59,231 nt of DNA from Microbacterium yannicii PS01 (GTDB lineage: Bacteria; Actinomycetota; Actinomycetes; Actinomycetales; Microbacteriaceae). The notes under the pieces are model-generated. The model was not told the origin of the DNA, searched no databases, and saw nothing but the letters and a program-made list of their open reading frames with translations. The DNA is taken from assembly GCF_000304335.1 (NCBI RefSeq), contig NZ_CAJF01000027.1, positions 1-59,231 of the forward strand, given 5' to 3'. The translations under genes and the position numbers were made by a program. Shown here in pieces: positions 19,012-27,065 of the stretch (the first letter of the stretch is position 1; every line of letters starts with the position of its first letter).

Positions 19012-19683
19012 GTGACCTCGACCTCACCCATCGATTCCGAGAGCGCTCAGAACGAGCCGGCGCTCGGCCTGCGCGAGCGCCGGCGACGCGACACGCTTCG
19101 CGAGGTGTCGGATGCCGCAATCGAGCTCTTCGAGCGAAAAGGCGTGCAGGGGACCACGGTCGACGACATCGCCCAGGCCGCGGGCATCTCGCAGCGCACG
19201 TTCTTCCGCTACTACCCGACGAAGGAGCACGCCGTCTTCGCCGGCGACGAGGGGTTCGGCACGGTGATGCGCGAGGCGGTGGCGGCCATCCGCGGAGGAG
19301 CGCCCGTCGTGGCGGCACTCGAGGCGGGCTGGCTGCGGCTCTTCGACGACTTCGACGCGCAGCCGGCCGAGCACGCGCGGGTCCTCCGGGTCAAGCGACT
19401 CATCCACGCTGAGCCGGCTCTCCTCGCCCTGGCGCTCGCGAACGACGCCGAGCACGCCGACGAGTTGACCGACGCCGCCGTCGACGCGGCCGGGGCACAG
19501 GCCGATGTGCTCATCGCCCGGGCTCTCGTGGCCGCGGTGTCGACCACCACCCGGCTCGCTTTCGACGAGTGGGCGCGGCGGGTCGAGCTCGGCACACCGG
19601 CCAGCGTGCGGGAGATCTATCTGGAGCTGCGCCGCGGCCTCGCCGCCTACGCAGCTCAGCTCGACGCGCCACCGAGCGCGTAG
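19012..19683 (+). CDS. TetR family transcriptional regulator
   Basis: A 223-residue regulator. Residues ~20-70 form the TetR DNA-binding domain: LREVSDAAIELFERKGVQGT, then VDDIAQAAGISQRTFFRYYP, with the recognition helix in SQRTFFRYY. The C-terminal ligand-binding half is Ala-rich and helical, as usual. The GTG at 19012 is preceded by TAGAGT and 7 bases, so the mRNA is probably leaderless. Divergent from the DHA2 exporter with operator-like palindromes between them, so it most likely represses that exporter and itself until an exporter substrate binds (inference from layout). Confidence 0.9.
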   Translation: MTSTSPIDSESAQNEPALGLRERRRRDTLREVSDAAIELFERKGVQGTTVDDIAQAAGISQRTFFRYYPTKEHAVFAGDEGFGTVMREAVAAIRGGAPVVAALEAGWLRLFDDFDAQPAEHARVLRVKRLIHAEPALLALALANDAEHADELTDAAVDAAGAQADVLIARALVAAVSTTTRLAFDEWARRVELGTPASVREIYLELRRGLAAYAAQLDAPPSA

Positions 19684-19700
19684 CCGGGCCTCCGCGGGCC

Positions 19701-20093
19701 TCAGTCCTCGTCTCGGCCGCGCAGACGGTCGATGTCGCGGCGCTCGCGTTTGGTGGGGCGACCGGCGCCACGGTCGCGCACGGGCACGAACGCCGTCAGC
19801 TCGCGCGGCGGCGGAGGCGGTGTTCTGTCGTCGACCGCGTCCGCCGCGACGGACGCGCCGACGCGCTTGGAGATCGGCTGCTTGACGACGAGGATCCGGT
19901 CGAATCCGTTGATGCGCACGCGCAGCTCATCGCCGGGACGCACCGCCTGGGCGGCCTTCACTCGATCGCCGTTGACTCGCACGTGGCCCGCCCGGCACGC
20001 CGTCGTGGCCGCGGATCGCGTCTTGTAGACGCGGATCGCCCAGAGCCACGCGTCGACCCGCACCGATGCGGTTCGGCCTGCGGCATCCGTCAT
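19701..20093 (-). CDS. S4 domain RNA-binding protein (Hsp15-like)
   Basis: A ~130-residue protein with an S4 domain in its first ~70 residues: VRVDAWLWAIRVYKTRSAAT, then CRAGHVRVNGDRVKAAQAV. The C-terminal half is Pro/Arg-rich with a basic tail. Related to Hsp15, which binds stalled 50S subunits carrying nascent chains. I prefer ATG 20093; an ATG at 20120, five bases after the upstream gene's stop, would add nine poorly conserved residues. Probably co-transcribed with the GNAT gene. Converges with tetR, leaving 17 bases between them. Confidence 0.82.
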   Translation of the reverse strand: MTDAAGRTASVRVDAWLWAIRVYKTRSAATTACRAGHVRVNGDRVKAAQAVRPGDELRVRINGFDRILVVKQPISKRVGASVAADAVDDRTPPPPPRELTAFVPVRDRGAGRPTKRERRDIDRLRGRDED

Positions 20094-20125
20094 CTCGATA
20101 TCGTCCCATGTCCGCCGCACGGCGG

Positions 20126-20713
20126 TCAGCGCGAGAGCTCGAGAGCGACGATCGCGACATCGGGCCGCGGACGCGCCACCTCGCGGAATTCCGCCTGCGC
20201 GAACGTCGACACGACGCCGTGGTAAAGGTCGTTCGCGGGCTTCTGGCGTCCTGCTTCAGGATCGACGGGGTAGGCCTCCACGACGCGTGCGCCGGCCTTC
20301 CGAGCGTGATCGACGGCGGCGTCGAGGAGCTTCGCGCTCAGGCCCAGACCACGGTGCTCCTTCCGCACGACGAAGCAGCTCACCGCCCACACATCCGGGT
20401 CGTCCCACGGTTCTTCGGAGTGCGGTCCGTACTTGCGCGTTCGCGCGAGGCGCACCTGGCGGGTGCGAGGACCGACGCGAACCCAGCCGGCGGGCTCGCC
20501 GTCGACATATGCGATGAGAGCGGGCGGGGGACCGGTCGTGATCTCGTCGCGCAGCAGCTTCTCGCGCTCCTGCTGGGTGAGCTTGTCGAACTGGGCGCCC
20601 GACATCATCCACCACTGGCACTGGCACCCCTTGCCGTCTCCGCCGCCGCTCAGGGCGTGCTCGGCGTCGTCGAAGCGGTCGGCGGTGGCGGGCTGGATCG
20701 TGATCTTCGCCAT
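20126..20713 (-). CDS. GNAT family N-acetyltransferase
   Basis: A 195-residue acetyltransferase. The acetyl-CoA motif A is in FVVRKEHRGLGLSAKLLDAA (residues ~118-137), and ARVVEAYPVD follows as motif B. The N-terminal part has a Cys-x-Cys-x-Trp-Trp segment (GCQCQWWMM) typical of one uncharacterised actinobacterial GNAT group. ATG 20713 is preceded by TACCGT with 6 bases between, so it is probably leaderless. The acceptor is unknown. Confidence 0.82.
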   Translation of the reverse strand: MAKITIQPATADRFDDAEHALSGGGDGKGCQCQWWMMSGAQFDKLTQQEREKLLRDEITTGPPPALIAYVDGEPAGWVRVGPRTRQVRLARTRKYGPHSEEPWDDPDVWAVSCFVVRKEHRGLGLSAKLLDAAVDHARKAGARVVEAYPVDPEAGRQKPANDLYHGVVSTFAQAEFREVARPRPDVAIVALELSR

Positions 20714-20719
20714 TCCGTG

Positions 20720-20725
20720 ACGGTA
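20720..20725 (-). promoter_or_regulatory. -10 box TACCGT for the GNAT gene, leaderless
   Basis: On the minus strand TACCGT is followed by 6 bases and then the ATG at 20713. Confidence 0.5.
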
Positions 20726-20804
20726 TCCCCGGCAGCCGACACCGGCAAGACGACGGGATGCCGCACCCCGCCTCCGCCGGTTCGCGCGCGCATCGGCGAG
20801 CGGG

Positions 20805-20810
20805 TAGGAT
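20805..20810 (+). promoter_or_regulatory. -10 box TAGGAT upstream of tRNA-Pro
   Basis: TAGGAT lies 31 bases before the mature tRNA 5' end, leaving room for a short 5' leader to be removed by RNase P. Confidence 0.55.
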
Positions 20811-20841
20811 AGTCGAGTTGCCCGCGCGCGAGCGGGGGCAT

Positions 20842-20915
<74 letters not shown>

Positions 20916-20923
20916 CAGCATGC

Positions 20924-20959
20924 GAGAGGGTCGGCCGGAAGGCCGGCCCTCTCGCTTTT
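20924..20959 (+). terminator. Intrinsic terminator of tRNA-Pro
   Basis: A 13-bp stem starting GAGAGGGTCGGCC closes on a GGAA tetraloop with one G-T pair and is followed by GCTTTTC. This is the most classical terminator in the window. Confidence 0.88.
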
Positions 20960-20987
20960 CCGTGAAGCAGCGGACAGCTTCGCCCCT

Positions 20988-20993
20988 CAGACT
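20988..20993 (+). promoter_or_regulatory. -10-like CAGACT for mug, leaderless
   Basis: CAGACT, then 7 bases, then the ATG at 21001. Since the tRNA terminator lies immediately upstream, mug needs its own promoter. Confidence 0.5.
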
Positions 20994-21000
20994 GGAACAC

Positions 21001-21570
21001 ATGGCCTTCACGCGCGCCGAACTCGCGCAGTTCCGGGATCGAAGCGCTCCGGACCTGATGCCCCAGCGTCCCCGACTGGTCTTCGTCGGCATCAATCCGG
21101 GGCTGTGGACGGCCGCGACGGGAGTGCACTTCGCTCACCCGGGGAACCGGTTCTATCCCGCCCTCGTCGCGGCCGGGATCATCCCCCGGATGCCCGAGGT
21201 GACGAGCGACGGGATGCCGGAGCCCGACCGTCGCATGTTCCTCGAGGCGGGCATCGGCATCTCGAACATCGTGCACCGTGCCACGGCCCGAGCTGACGAG
21301 CTCGACCGCATGGAGCTGCGGGAGGGGGCCGAGCGCCTTGCAGCCGACGTCGAACGGTGGCGTACGCCGGTCGTGGCGATCGTCGGGCTCACGGCGTATC
21401 GGCAGGGCTTCGGCATCCCACGGGCGACGAGTGGCCGCCAGCCGGAACAGCTGGGCGGCGCCGAGCTCTGGGTCGTCCCGAACCCGAGCGGGTTGAACGC
21501 GCACGACACCGTCGCCTCGCTGGCCGAGGCGTATGCCGAGCCGGCACGGGCGGCCGGGGTGATCGAGTGA
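21001..21570 (+). CDS. mug: G/U mismatch-specific DNA glycosylase
   Basis: A 189-residue family-2 uracil-DNA glycosylase that removes uracil or ethenocytosine opposite G. The first catalytic motif is in FVGINPGLWTAATGVHFAHP (residues ~24-43), with the Asn of GINPG. The C-terminal motif is NPSGLNAH (near residue 163). Length is normal for Mug. The ATG is preceded by CAGACT plus 7 bases. The stop overlaps the next start (GTGA). Confidence 0.9.
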   Translation: MAFTRAELAQFRDRSAPDLMPQRPRLVFVGINPGLWTAATGVHFAHPGNRFYPALVAAGIIPRMPEVTSDGMPEPDRRMFLEAGIGISNIVHRATARADELDRMELREGAERLAADVERWRTPVVAIVGLTAYRQGFGIPRATSGRQPEQLGGAELWVVPNPSGLNAHDTVASLAEAYAEPARAAGVIE

Positions 21571-22052
21571 CAGCCTCCGAAGCGAGGGGCCCGCGGCATC
21601 CGTTCACCGGGCGCCGCCGGATCGCCGCCGTCGTCGCGCTCGCCGCCGTGATCGGGTCCGGTCTGGCCGTTCACTCGCTGCTGCCCGACACAGCGGCGAC
21701 CGACATCGCGGGCGATGCGCTCTACGCCGCCGCCGTCTCTCTGGCGCTCGCGTTCGTCGCACCGCGGTGGCGGGCGATGGCCGTCGCCGGCTTCGCTGCC
21801 GCGTGGTGCGTCGCGGTGGAGCTCTTCCAGCTGACGGGGATCCCGCTGGTCCTCGGCGCGCAGTTCCCGCCGGCGATGCTCGTGCTCGGCACGGTCTTCG
21901 ATGGCCGGGACCTCGTGATCTACCTGACCGTGATCGCCCTCCTTGCGGTGGTCGACGTCGCCACGGCGCATCGCCTGGGCGCGCATCACGACGGGGTGAA
22001 TCACGAGATGACTGCCTCGGCTTGCTGCAATCGCGATCCCCGCCGACGATAG
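21567..22052 (+). CDS. DUF2809 family membrane protein
   Basis: A 161-residue integral membrane protein with four hydrophobic helices (for example AAVVALAAVIGSGLAVHSLL) and the family-typical VELFQLTGIP segment after AAWCVA. DUF2809 proteins are small bacterial membrane proteins of unknown role. The GTG overlaps the mug stop as GTGA, so the two are co-translated, though no functional link is obvious. A short Cys-containing hydrophilic tail (SACCNRD) ends the protein. Confidence 0.75.
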   Translation: MTASEARGPRHPFTGRRRIAAVVALAAVIGSGLAVHSLLPDTAATDIAGDALYAAAVSLALAFVAPRWRAMAVAGFAAAWCVAVELFQLTGIPLVLGAQFPPAMLVLGTVFDGRDLVIYLTVIALLAVVDVATAHRLGAHHDGVNHEMTASACCNRDPRRR

Positions 22053-22056
22053 AACA

Positions 22057-22983
22057 ATGGGGGAGGACACGACATCGCAGCGACGCATCGCCCGGTTCGC
22101 GATCATCGGGGGCGTCGCGGCGCTGATCATCGCCGCTGTGCTCGTCGCGCTGTGGATCACGCGGCCTGACGACCCTTCGGCATCCACTCCGACGCCGTCG
22201 GCGAGCGAGACGCGCGCGCCGTCTCCTGTCGCATCCCCGACCGACACGCCGGCGCCTCCGCCGCCCGGGTTTCCCGCGGACACCGCGTCGTACGACCTTG
22301 CCTCGCTGCCGCAGGTCACCGTGTTCTCGGTGGTGCCGGCGCTGCCGGTCGACGATGCTCCCTTCACCGTCCCCACGGAGGAGCGCGCGCTGCCGCGGGG
22401 GGATGGCGCGCCGGTGTGGGCCGACCCGAACGCCGATCCGGTCGCCTACCTTCCGCGGTCGTACGACTACGGCGGCACAACGGTGCCGATCGTGGAGCGC
22501 CAGGAGCACTGGGTCAGAGTCCTCCTGGTCGGCCGCCAGGCGGTGCCGTCTCAGGGCAACCCCGCACAGGTGACCGGGTGGCTGCGCACCGCCGACGTCG
22601 AGATCTCACCGGCGCCCGAGAGCGTCGTCGTCAGCATTTCGGCGCGCACGATCGACATCGTGCGCGACGGCGTCGCCGAGCGCATCGCCTCGGACTTCGC
22701 GTGGGGCACCGATGCGACACCGACACCGGTCGGCCGTTCGTACATCATGACCACGCAGGTCGTTCCCGAGTACGGCTACACCCGCGGGCACCCCATCGTG
22801 TACCTGTCGGTGCAGTCGCCGACGCTGGACGGCTTCGGGGGAGCGGATGTCGCGGTGACGGCCTTCCATTACCACGACGCCCGCTCGGGTGCGATCTCGA
22901 ACGGATGCCTGCGGGTCGATCCCGATGCGATCACGAAGCTCGCCGCGCTGCCGCTCGGGACCCCGGTCATCGTCAACCCCTGA
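22057..22983 (+). CDS. L,D-transpeptidase (YkuD domain), membrane-anchored
   Basis: A 308-residue cell-wall enzyme. An N-terminal membrane anchor is at residues ~13-36 (IIGGVAALIIAAVLVALWI), followed by a Pro/Ser/Thr linker. The YkuD catalytic domain occupies residues ~188-308, with the His in FHYHDARSG and the Cys nucleophile in SNGCLRV. It would form 3-3 peptidoglycan cross-links or anchor proteins outside the membrane. The region between linker and YkuD domain has SH3-like strands (PVWADPNADPVAYLP). Starts four bases after the DUF2809 stop. It lacks the large Ig-like domains of mycobacterial Ldt enzymes. Confidence 0.88.
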   Translation: MGEDTTSQRRIARFAIIGGVAALIIAAVLVALWITRPDDPSASTPTPSASETRAPSPVASPTDTPAPPPPGFPADTASYDLASLPQVTVFSVVPALPVDDAPFTVPTEERALPRGDGAPVWADPNADPVAYLPRSYDYGGTTVPIVERQEHWVRVLLVGRQAVPSQGNPAQVTGWLRTADVEISPAPESVVVSISARTIDIVRDGVAERIASDFAWGTDATPTPVGRSYIMTTQVVPEYGYTRGHPIVYLSVQSPTLDGFGGADVAVTAFHYHDARSGAISNGCLRVDPDAITKLAALPLGTPVIVNP

Positions 22984-22996
22984 GGGCCCGTACCTC

Positions 22997-24112
22997 TTAC
23001 CCCGAGCGGGACTCCACGAACGGTCGCGAGGCGTCGACGATCCGGCGCAGGCACACTGTGACCGCCATGTCGTCGGCGACGGCGGAGGCCGTTGCGCGAC
23101 CCTCGGCGTCGAGCGCGCGCTGACAACCGTCCACGGCCGCGGTGGCGGCATCCAGTCGATCGGGTGCTTCGTCCGCCCCGATGGGCGTCGCGACGACATC
23201 GGCCGCGCGAGTGATCGCGATCACGAGGAGCGCGCGGTACGGCGATTCCAGGCTGGAGCCGCCACGGCTCTCGATGCTCAGCAGCAGGTCGACGAGGTCA
23301 CGCGTGAGGAATGAGACGCGTTCCAGCGCCGCCAAGCGGTGGGCGTTCTCGTCCTGCACGGCGTTCTGCTCCGCGACGCGCCTGCGGCGGCGCGGATTGC
23401 CCCGCCGACTCTCTTCGGCCTCATGGACCTCGTCGCCCACGGCGGCGATCGTGGCGCTCAGGTCGTCGAGGGCGGCCTCGAAGCGCTCGGCATCGAGGTG
23501 GCCGGTCCCGACCGCCTCCGACAGCTCGTGAAGGCGATCGGTCACGGCGGCGCGCAAGACAGACAGACGCTCGCTCGCGCGACGCAGGTACAGCGGCGGG
23601 AAGACGATCAGATTCACGGCCAGTCCGACCAGGACGCCGAACGCCATCGTCACCAGGTAGGAGACCGAGAAGCCGTCGGCGTCACTGCCCCCCAGCAGCA
23701 GAACGAACAGGGCGGCGAGGGTGACCCAGTCGCCGCCTGCCCCGAGCCGGCGGATGCCACCGAGGATCACGCCGACGGCCACCACGACGGCCAGGCCCAT
23801 CCCGGCGGGTGCCCCCGCGCGGACGAGGAGCAGACCGCCGAGCCCGATCGCGATGCCGAGGGCGAGCCCGATCAGGGCCTCGAGTCCCACGCGCGCCGAC
23901 CGGGCGAGTGTGGGGTACATCGTCACGAGTGCGCCCAGCGGCGCGTAATACGAGTACTGGTCCTCGGCGAACGGGATGAGCGGTGCCAGGTACCAGGCGA
24001 GTACCGCGGCGAGTGCGGTCTTGGCGGCCAGCAGCAGCCGCGACTGATTGGCGACTTCGGCCGTCCATGCGCTCACTCGTCGGCGTGCCTTGATCGTGCG
24101 CTTCTCGGTCAC
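22997..24112 (-). CDS. FUSC family membrane protein (aromatic acid exporter-like)
   Basis: A 371-residue protein with an N-terminal half of six hydrophobic helices (AAKTALAAVLAWYLAPLIPF near residue 29; ALIGLALGIAIGLGGLLLV) and a C-terminal cytosolic helical half (residues ~180-371). This is the FUSC/ArAE arrangement. Such proteins export aromatic carboxylic acids or other organic anions; no substrate can be assigned. The GTG start at 24112 is followed by a basic N-terminus (EKRTIKARRR). It converges with the L,D-transpeptidase, leaving 13 bases without an obvious hairpin. Confidence 0.83.
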   Translation of the reverse strand: MTEKRTIKARRRVSAWTAEVANQSRLLLAAKTALAAVLAWYLAPLIPFAEDQYSYYAPLGALVTMYPTLARSARVGLEALIGLALGIAIGLGGLLLVRAGAPAGMGLAVVVAVGVILGGIRRLGAGGDWVTLAALFVLLLGGSDADGFSVSYLVTMAFGVLVGLAVNLIVFPPLYLRRASERLSVLRAAVTDRLHELSEAVGTGHLDAERFEAALDDLSATIAAVGDEVHEAEESRRGNPRRRRRVAEQNAVQDENAHRLAALERVSFLTRDLVDLLLSIESRGGSSLESPYRALLVIAITRAADVVATPIGADEAPDRLDAATAAVDGCQRALDAEGRATASAVADDMAVTVCLRRIVDASRPFVESRSG

Positions 24113-24249
24113 ACGGCTCCCCTCCGCGATCGTCCGGGCGGTGGTCGCCCCGAACGTGTGAACCCCCGCTACCGTAGGGCGTGCACCTGAGCGAACCGTG
24201 CACTACGACCCCCCGTGGCGCCCGCGGCGCTCCCTTCGGAAGGACTCCC

Positions 24250-25242
24250 ATGCAGCAGCGCACCCTCGGTCGCACCGGTCGATCGGTGTCGGCGATCGGT
24301 CTCGGCACGTGGCAGCTCGGCGCCGACTGGGGCGCGGTGAGCGAGGACGATGCGACCGCGGTGCTCGCGGCATCCGTCGAGCGCGGCGTGACGCTGTTCG
24401 ACACCGCCGATGTCTATGGCGACGGGCGGAGCGAGTCGATCATCGGCCGCTTCCTCGCAGGGCGCGGCGACCACGGGGTGACGGTGGCGACGAAGATGGG
24501 CCGGCGGCTGGCGCAGGAGCCCGAGAACTACACACCCGAGAACTTCCGCGCGTGGACCGAACGGTCGCGCCGCAACCTCGGCGTCGAGACGCTCGATCTC
24601 GTGCAGCTGCACTGCCCCCCGACGGCCGTGATCGAGGATGCCGCCACGTACGACGCCCTCGACGCCCTCGTGACCGACGGATCGATCGCCGCGTACGGTG
24701 TGTCGGTCGAGACGTGTGCGCAGGCGCTCGCCGCCATCGCGAGGCCCAACGTCACCAACGTGCAGATCATCTTCAACCCGTTCCGGCTCAAGCCGCTCGA
24801 CGAGGTGCTGCCGGCAGCGGCGGATGCCGGTGTCGCTGTGTTCGCGCGCGTGCCCCTCGCCTCGGGCCTGCTGTCGGGCAAGTACACGGCGACGACGACG
24901 TTCGCCGCCGACGACCACCGCACCTACAACCGTCACGGCGAGGCGTTCGACCGCGGCGAGACGTTCTCGGGCGTGGACTTCGAAGTCGGGCTCTCCGCCG
25001 CGCACGAGCTCGCGGCCGCTCTGCCCGAGGGCGTGACGCTGCCGGCGGCTACGCTCGCGTGGATCGCCGCCCAGCGCGGTGTCACCAGTGCGATCCCCGG
25101 GGCTCGCAACGTGCGGCAGGCGCAGTCCAACGCCGGCGCCGGTGCGCTGCTCGAGGGCGGATTCGATGTGGACGCGTTCGACCGGGTCGTCCGCGAGGTG
25201 TACGACCGATCGCTGCGAGAGGCCATCCACCCGCTCTGGTGA
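24250..25242 (+). CDS. Aldo/keto reductase
   Basis: A 330-residue NADP-dependent oxidoreductase. The AKR catalytic tetrad is visible: Asp51 and Tyr56 in FDTADVYG, Lys82 in ATKMG and His121 in LVQLHC. The C-terminal part has the cofactor-binding AIPGARNVRQAQSN. The ATG at 24250 follows GGAAGGA. An in-frame GTG 69 bases upstream would add a non-conserved leader. TACCGT at about 24170-24180 could serve as its -10. Natural substrate not deducible. Confidence 0.9.
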   Translation: MQQRTLGRTGRSVSAIGLGTWQLGADWGAVSEDDATAVLAASVERGVTLFDTADVYGDGRSESIIGRFLAGRGDHGVTVATKMGRRLAQEPENYTPENFRAWTERSRRNLGVETLDLVQLHCPPTAVIEDAATYDALDALVTDGSIAAYGVSVETCAQALAAIARPNVTNVQIIFNPFRLKPLDEVLPAAADAGVAVFARVPLASGLLSGKYTATTTFAADDHRTYNRHGEAFDRGETFSGVDFEVGLSAAHELAAALPEGVTLPAATLAWIAAQRGVTSAIPGARNVRQAQSNAGAGALLEGGFDVDAFDRVVREVYDRSLREAIHPLW

Positions 25243-25292
25243 CGCCCGGGCGTACGATCGGGCGGGCTGATCGCGCTCGGCCGCCGCGAGAG

Positions 25293-25298
25293 TATCGT
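25293..25298 (+). promoter_or_regulatory. -10 box TATCGT for the GT2 gene, leaderless
   Basis: TATCGT is followed by 6 bases and then the GTG at 25305. This spacing decides between that GTG and the one at 25299. Confidence 0.55.
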
Positions 25299-25304
25299 GT
25301 GGCT

Positions 25305-26105
25305 GTGCCCCTGGCCCCACGCGTCACAGTCGTCGTCCCGTGCCGCGACGACGCCCCGTTCCTGGAAGCCTGCCTGGGTGCGCTCAGCAATCAGACGCGC
25401 GTCGCCGATCGCGTGATCGTGGTCGACAACGGCAGCACGGATGCCTCGGCGGCGGTGGCCCGTCGCTACGGGGCCGACGTCATCACCGAGCCGGTGATCG
25501 GCATCTGGCCGGCCGCGGCGCGCGGGTACGACGAGGCGATGGCGGACGCCGACATCATCGCGCGGCTCGACGCCGACTCGCGTCCCCATCCCGACTGGGT
25601 CGCGCGGCTGGTGCGCGCCTTCGTGAGCGATCCCTCGCTGGGCGTCCTGACCGGGGGAGCGGAGTTCTACGGCGGCACGCCGCTGCAGAACCTGCTCGGC
25701 GAGCGCTGGTACGTGGGCGGCGGGCACTACTGGATCAGGAAGTGGCTCGGGATCCCGCTCGTCTTCGGGTCGAACTTCGCCATGCGCACAGCGGTATGGG
25801 AGCGGGTGCGGCTGCGCGTCGACCGCGGAAACCCGCGCATCCACGACGATCTGGATCTGACGATCCGGCTCCGCGCGCCCGACGGCGTCCGGTATGACCC
25901 GCAGCTGCGGATGCCGGTGTCGGCGCGACCGGTCCAGACCTTCTCGGGTCTGTCGCGCCGCGTGGGCAAGGTCGTGACGACGTTCGCCGCGAGCTGGCCC
26001 GAAGGCGCGCCATGGCGCCGGATCGACACCTCGGCGACTGCGTCGCGTGAGCAGACCGCGTGGGCTCCCGAGGCCGACGACTGGGCGGCGGGGTACGGCC
26101 GCTGA
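25305..26105 (+). CDS. Glycosyltransferase family 2
   Basis: A 266-residue GT-A fold glycosyltransferase. The nucleotide-sugar motifs are VTVVVPCRDDAPFLEACL at the N-terminus, VVDNGSTDAS, and ARLDADSRPHPDW, which carries the DxD-like metal site. No transmembrane helix is evident, so it is probably cytosolic or peripheral. A later segment, PLVFGSNFAMRTAVWERV, fits the acceptor side. It stands alone, with no other glycan genes nearby, so its acceptor is unknown. Start chosen from the TATCGT spacing. Confidence 0.85.
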   Translation: MPLAPRVTVVVPCRDDAPFLEACLGALSNQTRVADRVIVVDNGSTDASAAVARRYGADVITEPVIGIWPAAARGYDEAMADADIIARLDADSRPHPDWVARLVRAFVSDPSLGVLTGGAEFYGGTPLQNLLGERWYVGGGHYWIRKWLGIPLVFGSNFAMRTAVWERVRLRVDRGNPRIHDDLDLTIRLRAPDGVRYDPQLRMPVSARPVQTFSGLSRRVGKVVTTFAASWPEGAPWRRIDTSATASREQTAWAPEADDWAAGYGR

Positions 26106-26127
26106 TCTCGATGTCCGCGTGACCGGC

Positions 26128-26133
26128 TACGGT
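26128..26133 (+). promoter_or_regulatory. -10 box TACGGT, leaderless
   Basis: TACGGT is followed by 7 bases and then the ATG at 26141. Confidence 0.55.
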
Positions 26134-26140
26134 ATGAGCC

Positions 26141-26569
26141 ATGCAGGAGCTCACCGAAGAGGCGCTGGTTGCGGCATCCGTCGACGACGTCTGGGCGGAC
26201 TTCACCCGCGCCGATCGCCTCCAGGAGTGGATGTGGCCGCCCCGGTTCGAGAGCACGGCGGCGGTAGACCTGCGCGAGCTGGGCCGGTGGGAGCTGCGCT
26301 CCGACGTCGCAGAACTCGCGGTCGAGGCGACCATCCTTGCGGTCGATGCCCCCCGGACGCTGCGGCTGGCGTGGCGGTGGGCCGGAGAAGATCATTCGAC
26401 GGACGTCGAGCTCTTCCTCGAGCCGGCCGCCGATGGCTCCACACGCGTGATCGTGCGTCACTCCGGGTTCGTGTCGGACGAGGAGCGCGCGAGCCACGTC
26501 GAAGGCTGGTCCAACTGCCTGCAGCGGCTCGTCGACCGCTACGGTGGGCCGCCGGGCGAGCACCTCTGA
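26141..26569 (+). CDS. SRPBCC (AHSA1/START-like) domain protein
   Basis: A 142-residue single-domain protein of the SRPBCC superfamily. It shows the N-terminal pattern VAASVDDVWADFTRADRLQE followed by WMWPPRFE, alternating beta strands, and a C-terminal helix (EGWSNCLQRLVDRYG) typical of AHSA1-like proteins. These fold into a lipid- or ligand-binding cavity. The specific ligand is unknown. Preceded by its own leaderless promoter. Confidence 0.78.
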   Translation: MQELTEEALVAASVDDVWADFTRADRLQEWMWPPRFESTAAVDLRELGRWELRSDVAELAVEATILAVDAPRTLRLAWRWAGEDHSTDVELFLEPAADGSTRVIVRHSGFVSDEERASHVEGWSNCLQRLVDRYGGPPGEHL

Positions 26570-26590
26570 CGCGGCGTCGGAGGCTTTCGC

Positions 26591-26596
26591 TAGCCT
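26591..26596 (+). promoter_or_regulatory. -10 box TAGCCT, leaderless
   Basis: TAGCCT, 7 bases, then the GTG at 26604. Confidence 0.6.
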
Positions 26597-26603
26597 CGAT
26601 GAC

Positions 26604-26903
26604 GTGATCATCGAGTTCGACAGCGACGTCTTCCGCTGGAGCGCGCGCGAGGACTCGGCGTGGTTCTTCACCGCCGTCCCGCCCGAGCTGAGCGAAGAGA
26701 TCCGGGAGATCCCGCGACCCTACCGCGGCTTCGGTGCCGTGCGGGTCCGGGCACGGATCGGCGGGTCCGAGTGGACGACCTCGATCTTCCCCGATTCTTC
26801 CGCCGGCTCGTACGTGCTTCCGCTGAAGAAAGCTGTCAGGGATGCCGAATCCCTCGTCGACGGAGGTCCGGTCACAGTCCGGCTCGAAGTGCTGGACGGC
26901 TGA
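26604..26903 (+). CDS. DUF1905 domain protein
   Basis: A 99-residue protein matching the DUF1905 pattern: an N-terminal strand (IIEFDSDVFRW), FFTAVPPELSEEIREI, then GFGAVRVRARIGGSEWTTSI and LPLKKAVRDA. DUF1905 proteins form a small beta-barrel and often accompany YdeI/OmpD-associated proteins, but none is adjacent here. Function unknown. The GTG is set by the TAGCCT-7-base spacing. The 162 bases after the stop hold no gene I can support. Confidence 0.8.
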   Translation: MIIEFDSDVFRWSAREDSAWFFTAVPPELSEEIREIPRPYRGFGAVRVRARIGGSEWTTSIFPDSSAGSYVLPLKKAVRDAESLVDGGPVTVRLEVLDG

Positions 26904-27053
26904 TCAGGGACTACCGACGTCGGTCGGGAGGCTCATGAAGGATGCTCACGACGACCACCAGGAGTGAGCTTTCACGAGCCGACCTCCGCAGGTGGCGGGA
27001 AGGGTTATCAACAGCTCGTACGCGGTCGGTCCCGGCCTGGGGTCGGGGCCGCC

Positions 27054-27059
27054 TACACT
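27054..27059 (+). promoter_or_regulatory. -10 box TACACT, leaderless
   Basis: TACACT, 6 bases, then the GTG at 27066. Confidence 0.6.
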
Positions 27060-27065
27060 GCGACG

